A DNA stretch of 7,884 bases from the NCBI GenBank assembly GCA_021161305.1, contig JAGHAW010000232.1, forward strand, positions 1 to 7,884. Direction: 5' to 3'. Source of the stretch: Sulfurimonas sp. Lineage in GTDB: Bacteria; Campylobacterota; Campylobacteria; Campylobacterales; Sulfurimonadaceae. A model generated the notes under the pieces. It searched no databases. It had not been told where the DNA came from and worked only from the letters and a program-made list of their open reading frames with translations. The translations under genes were made by a program, and so were the position numbers. The first letter of the stretch is position 1. Every line of letters starts with the position of its first letter. Below, piece after piece: positions 6,272 through 7,884 of this stretch.

Positions 6272-6803
6272 TGTTTTCCTTATAAAATTTTTCTATCTGT
6301 TGTGAACAAGTTGCAGATAGTTTTGATATATCTATATGTTTTCTAAGTTGTGTAGATGATATATCTACATCTACGCTAAGAGATAAAAAATGTTTAGCAA
6401 TATCTTTGTTACCTCTAGGAGCCACTAAAAATGTAACTAACTCTTCTAACTCTTCATATCTATCCCAATTATGGAGTGAAGATAGATTATCTGCACCTAT
6501 AATCAGGTAGATTTTTTTATATCTTTTGAGAAGATATTTTACACTCTCTATGCTGGATACTTTTTGGTTTTGTTTTACCTCAAAGTTATCTATTTCAACA
6601 TTTTTATTGGATTTGAAAATCTCTTTTAACCACTTTAGTCTAAGAGTTGATGGGGCGTGAGATTTAGATTTAAAAGGGTTGAGAAAAGTTGGCATAATTA
6701 CCACTTTCTTAATATCTTTAAAATTTAACGCAGCTTCAACAATAGCTTCATGACCGATATGAGGTGGGTCAAATGAACCACCAAAAAGTGCAATAGTTTT
6801 CAT
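6261..6803 (-). CDS. nadD: NadD, nicotinate-mononucleotide adenylyltransferase
   Basis: Transfers AMP from ATP to nicotinate mononucleotide, giving deamido-NAD, the step before NAD synthetase. Cytoplasmic, 180 aa, at the short end for the family (E. coli 213). Motifs seen are the nucleotidyltransferase GGSFDPPHIGH (8-18) with the His15/His18 pair, MPTFLNPFKSK near 37-47, IIGADNLSSLHNW (about 101-113) and the C-terminal ISSTQLR (148-154). The start is supported by AGGA at 6809-6812 (complement), five bases before ATG, and by a TATAAT -10 further up. It is the first gene of a two-gene unit with rsfS and is divergent from gapA, so an NAD-making enzyme sits beside an NAD-using one. Confidence 0.95.
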   Translation of the reverse strand: MKTIALFGGSFDPPHIGHEAIVEAALNFKDIKKVVIMPTFLNPFKSKSHAPSTLRLKWLKEIFKSNKNVEIDNFEVKQNQKVSSIESVKYLLKRYKKIYLIIGADNLSSLHNWDRYEELEELVTFLVAPRGNKDIAKHFLSLSVDVDISSTQLRKHIDISKLSATCSQQIEKFYKENNEK

Positions 6804-6824
6804 CCCATTCCTAATTTAAAGCGA

Positions 6825-6830
6825 ATTATA
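6825..6830 (-). promoter_or_regulatory. -10 element of the nadD-rsfS promoter
   Basis: On the complement, a perfect TATAAT hexamer lies 21 bases before the nadD ATG. A start 7 bases downstream gives a leader of about 14 bases that includes the AGGA ribosome binding site. No convincing -35 box is visible, as is usual in Campylobacterota. Confidence 0.6.
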
Positions 6831-6843
6831 ACTAAACTTTCAG

Positions 6844-6849
6844 TAAAAT
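6844..6849 (+). promoter_or_regulatory. -10 element of the gapA promoter
   Basis: TAAAAT lies 29 bases before the gapA ATG. It is the same hexamer as before the response regulator, but here without the upstream TG. The predicted start near 6856 leaves a leader of about 23 bases containing AGGA at 6869-6872, six bases before ATG. It stands only 13 bases from the divergent nadD -10, so the two promoters could interfere with one another. Confidence 0.5.
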
Positions 6850-6878
6850 AACCGAATTTAATTTTTATAGGAAATATA

Positions 6879-7880
6879 ATGGCACTAAAAATAGCAATTA
6901 ATGGATTTGGTAGGATTGGTCGTTGTGTTGCACGCATAGCAGCCTCGAGAGATGATGTTGAAATTGTAGCTATAAATGATATGGCGAGTATGGATATGAT
7001 GTTGTACCTTCTTAAAAATGATTCTGTACATGGAACTTTTAGCAGTGATATTGCTCAAGTTGATGAAAACCATATCAGTGTTGATGGTAAAAGTATTAGA
7101 ATTTTTAGTGATCGTGATCCAAGTAAACTAGGTTTTGCTGATTGTGGTGCAGATATGGTTTTAGAGTGTACGGGTGTCTTTTTAACTCAAGAATCTGCTC
7201 AAATTCATGTAGATAAAGGTGTTCCTAAAGTTCTTTTTTCTGCTCCTGCAAAAGATAAAGAGACCCCAACTTTTGTAATTGGTGTAAATGAAGAGTTATA
7301 TGATGGACAAGCGATAGTTTCAAATGCTTCATGTACAACAAACTGTTTAGGTCCGGTTGCTAAAGTTTTAGATGATGCTTTTGGTATAGAAAAAGGTCTA
7401 ATGACAACGATTCATTCATATACAAATGATCAAAATATTTTAGATGTTAAGCACTTAAAAGATAAACGCCGTGCAAGAGCAGGTGCTATCAATATGATTC
7501 CTACAACTACCGGTGCTGCTAAAGCAATTAGTCTTGTAATGCCTCAGTTAGAAGGTAAACTTCATGGACAGAGTGTTCGTGTTCCAACGCCTGATGTATC
7601 TATGGTTGATTTGAATGTTGTAGTTGGCAAAAAAACATCTAAAGAGGAAGTAACTGCTGTATTTAATGAGATGGCCAACAGTAAGCTAAAAGGTATTTTG
7701 CTTATGGATAAAGAGATGAGAGTCTCTCAAGATTTTGTTGGATGTGAATATAGTTCAATCGTTGCCGAAGATTTAACACAGGTGATTGGCGGAGACATGG
7801 TTAAAATTATGTCTTGGTATGATAATGAGTGGGGCTACTCTATGAGACTTATAGATATGGCTCTTCACATCAGCAAGTAA
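6879..7880 (+). CDS. gapA: glyceraldehyde-3-phosphate dehydrogenase, type I
   Basis: Interconverts glyceraldehyde-3-phosphate and 1,3-bisphosphoglycerate with NAD(P) in glycolysis and gluconeogenesis. Cytoplasmic homotetramer family, 333 aa, full length. The Rossmann NGFGRIGR (8-15), catalytic Cys152 in SNASCTTNC (148-156), partner His179 in TTIHSYTND and the C-terminal SWYDNEWGYS are all present. Asp34, at the end of the second Rossmann strand (AIND), favours NAD. However, the pair equivalent to Leu187-Pro188 of the Geobacillus enzyme is Val190-Lys191 here, so use of NADP as well is possible. AGGA lies six bases before ATG. The gene ends four bases before the window edge. In Campylobacterota, pgk commonly follows, but it is outside the window. 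The symbol gap is also used. Confidence 0.97.
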   Translation: MALKIAINGFGRIGRCVARIAASRDDVEIVAINDMASMDMMLYLLKNDSVHGTFSSDIAQVDENHISVDGKSIRIFSDRDPSKLGFADCGADMVLECTGVFLTQESAQIHVDKGVPKVLFSAPAKDKETPTFVIGVNEELYDGQAIVSNASCTTNCLGPVAKVLDDAFGIEKGLMTTIHSYTNDQNILDVKHLKDKRRARAGAINMIPTTTGAAKAISLVMPQLEGKLHGQSVRVPTPDVSMVDLNVVVGKKTSKEEVTAVFNEMANSKLKGILLMDKEMRVSQDFVGCEYSSIVAEDLTQVIGGDMVKIMSWYDNEWGYSMRLIDMALHISK

Positions 7881-7884
7881 GTAG

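Noticed and set aside
6352..6368. Inverted repeat GTAGAT-N5-ATCTAC inside nadD
   Set aside because: Encodes the conserved Asp-Val-Asp-Ile stretch before ISSTQLR; short A/T-rich palindrome with no promoter nearby.
6885..7073. Open frame of 62 codons on the - strand inside gapA
   Set aside because: Opposite the conserved GAPDH Rossmann region; no family likeness.
1..7884. Mobile element, prophage, CRISPR, defence system or genomic island
   Set aside because: All genes are recognisable core or regulatory families with even composition; no integrase, transposase, tandem repeats or attachment-like repeats were seen.

Overview
The window looks like chromosomal core DNA from a Campylobacterota (Epsilonproteobacteria) member, most likely close to Sulfurimonas. 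The clues are the low G+C content, the A/T-rich extended -10 promoters without clear -35 boxes, an ArsR/RacR-type response regulator with its kinase, and nadD-rsfS placed back to back with gapA (from memory, an arrangement also found in Campylobacter). No mobile element, CRISPR array, tRNA or rRNA is visible, and coding is dense (no gene-free gap above 75 bases).

Positions 25-2387 hold a feoA-feoB ferrous-iron uptake pair with a 4-base stop/start overlap. It is closed by a hairpin that includes the feoB stop codon. After a 70-base gap, positions 2458-5901 carry three + strand genes about 18 bases apart: an OmpR-family response regulator, a membrane histidine kinase with a GTG start, and an MltF-type lytic transglycosylase with a solute-binding-like domain. 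The regulator and mltF both lack a Shine-Dalgarno sequence. Each has a -10-like hexamer placed so that transcription could begin at or next to the start codon. A small repeat just upstream of the regulator's -10 fits the spacing of an OmpR-family binding site.

Positions 5936-6803 are read from the - strand: nadD (NAD synthesis) followed by rsfS (ribosome silencing factor), overlapping by 11 bases. They converge on mltF across an 11-bp hairpin. A 75-base divergent promoter region separates nadD from gapA (6879-7880, + strand), a complete glyceraldehyde-3-phosphate dehydrogenase that stops 4 bases before the window ends.

Functionally the window combines iron import, an envelope sensor with a peptidoglycan enzyme, NAD and ribosome housekeeping, and central carbon metabolism. 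I found no clear new system. The most interesting points are the probable leaderless transcripts, the candidate autoregulatory site, and the degenerate ATP-lid motif of the histidine kinase.
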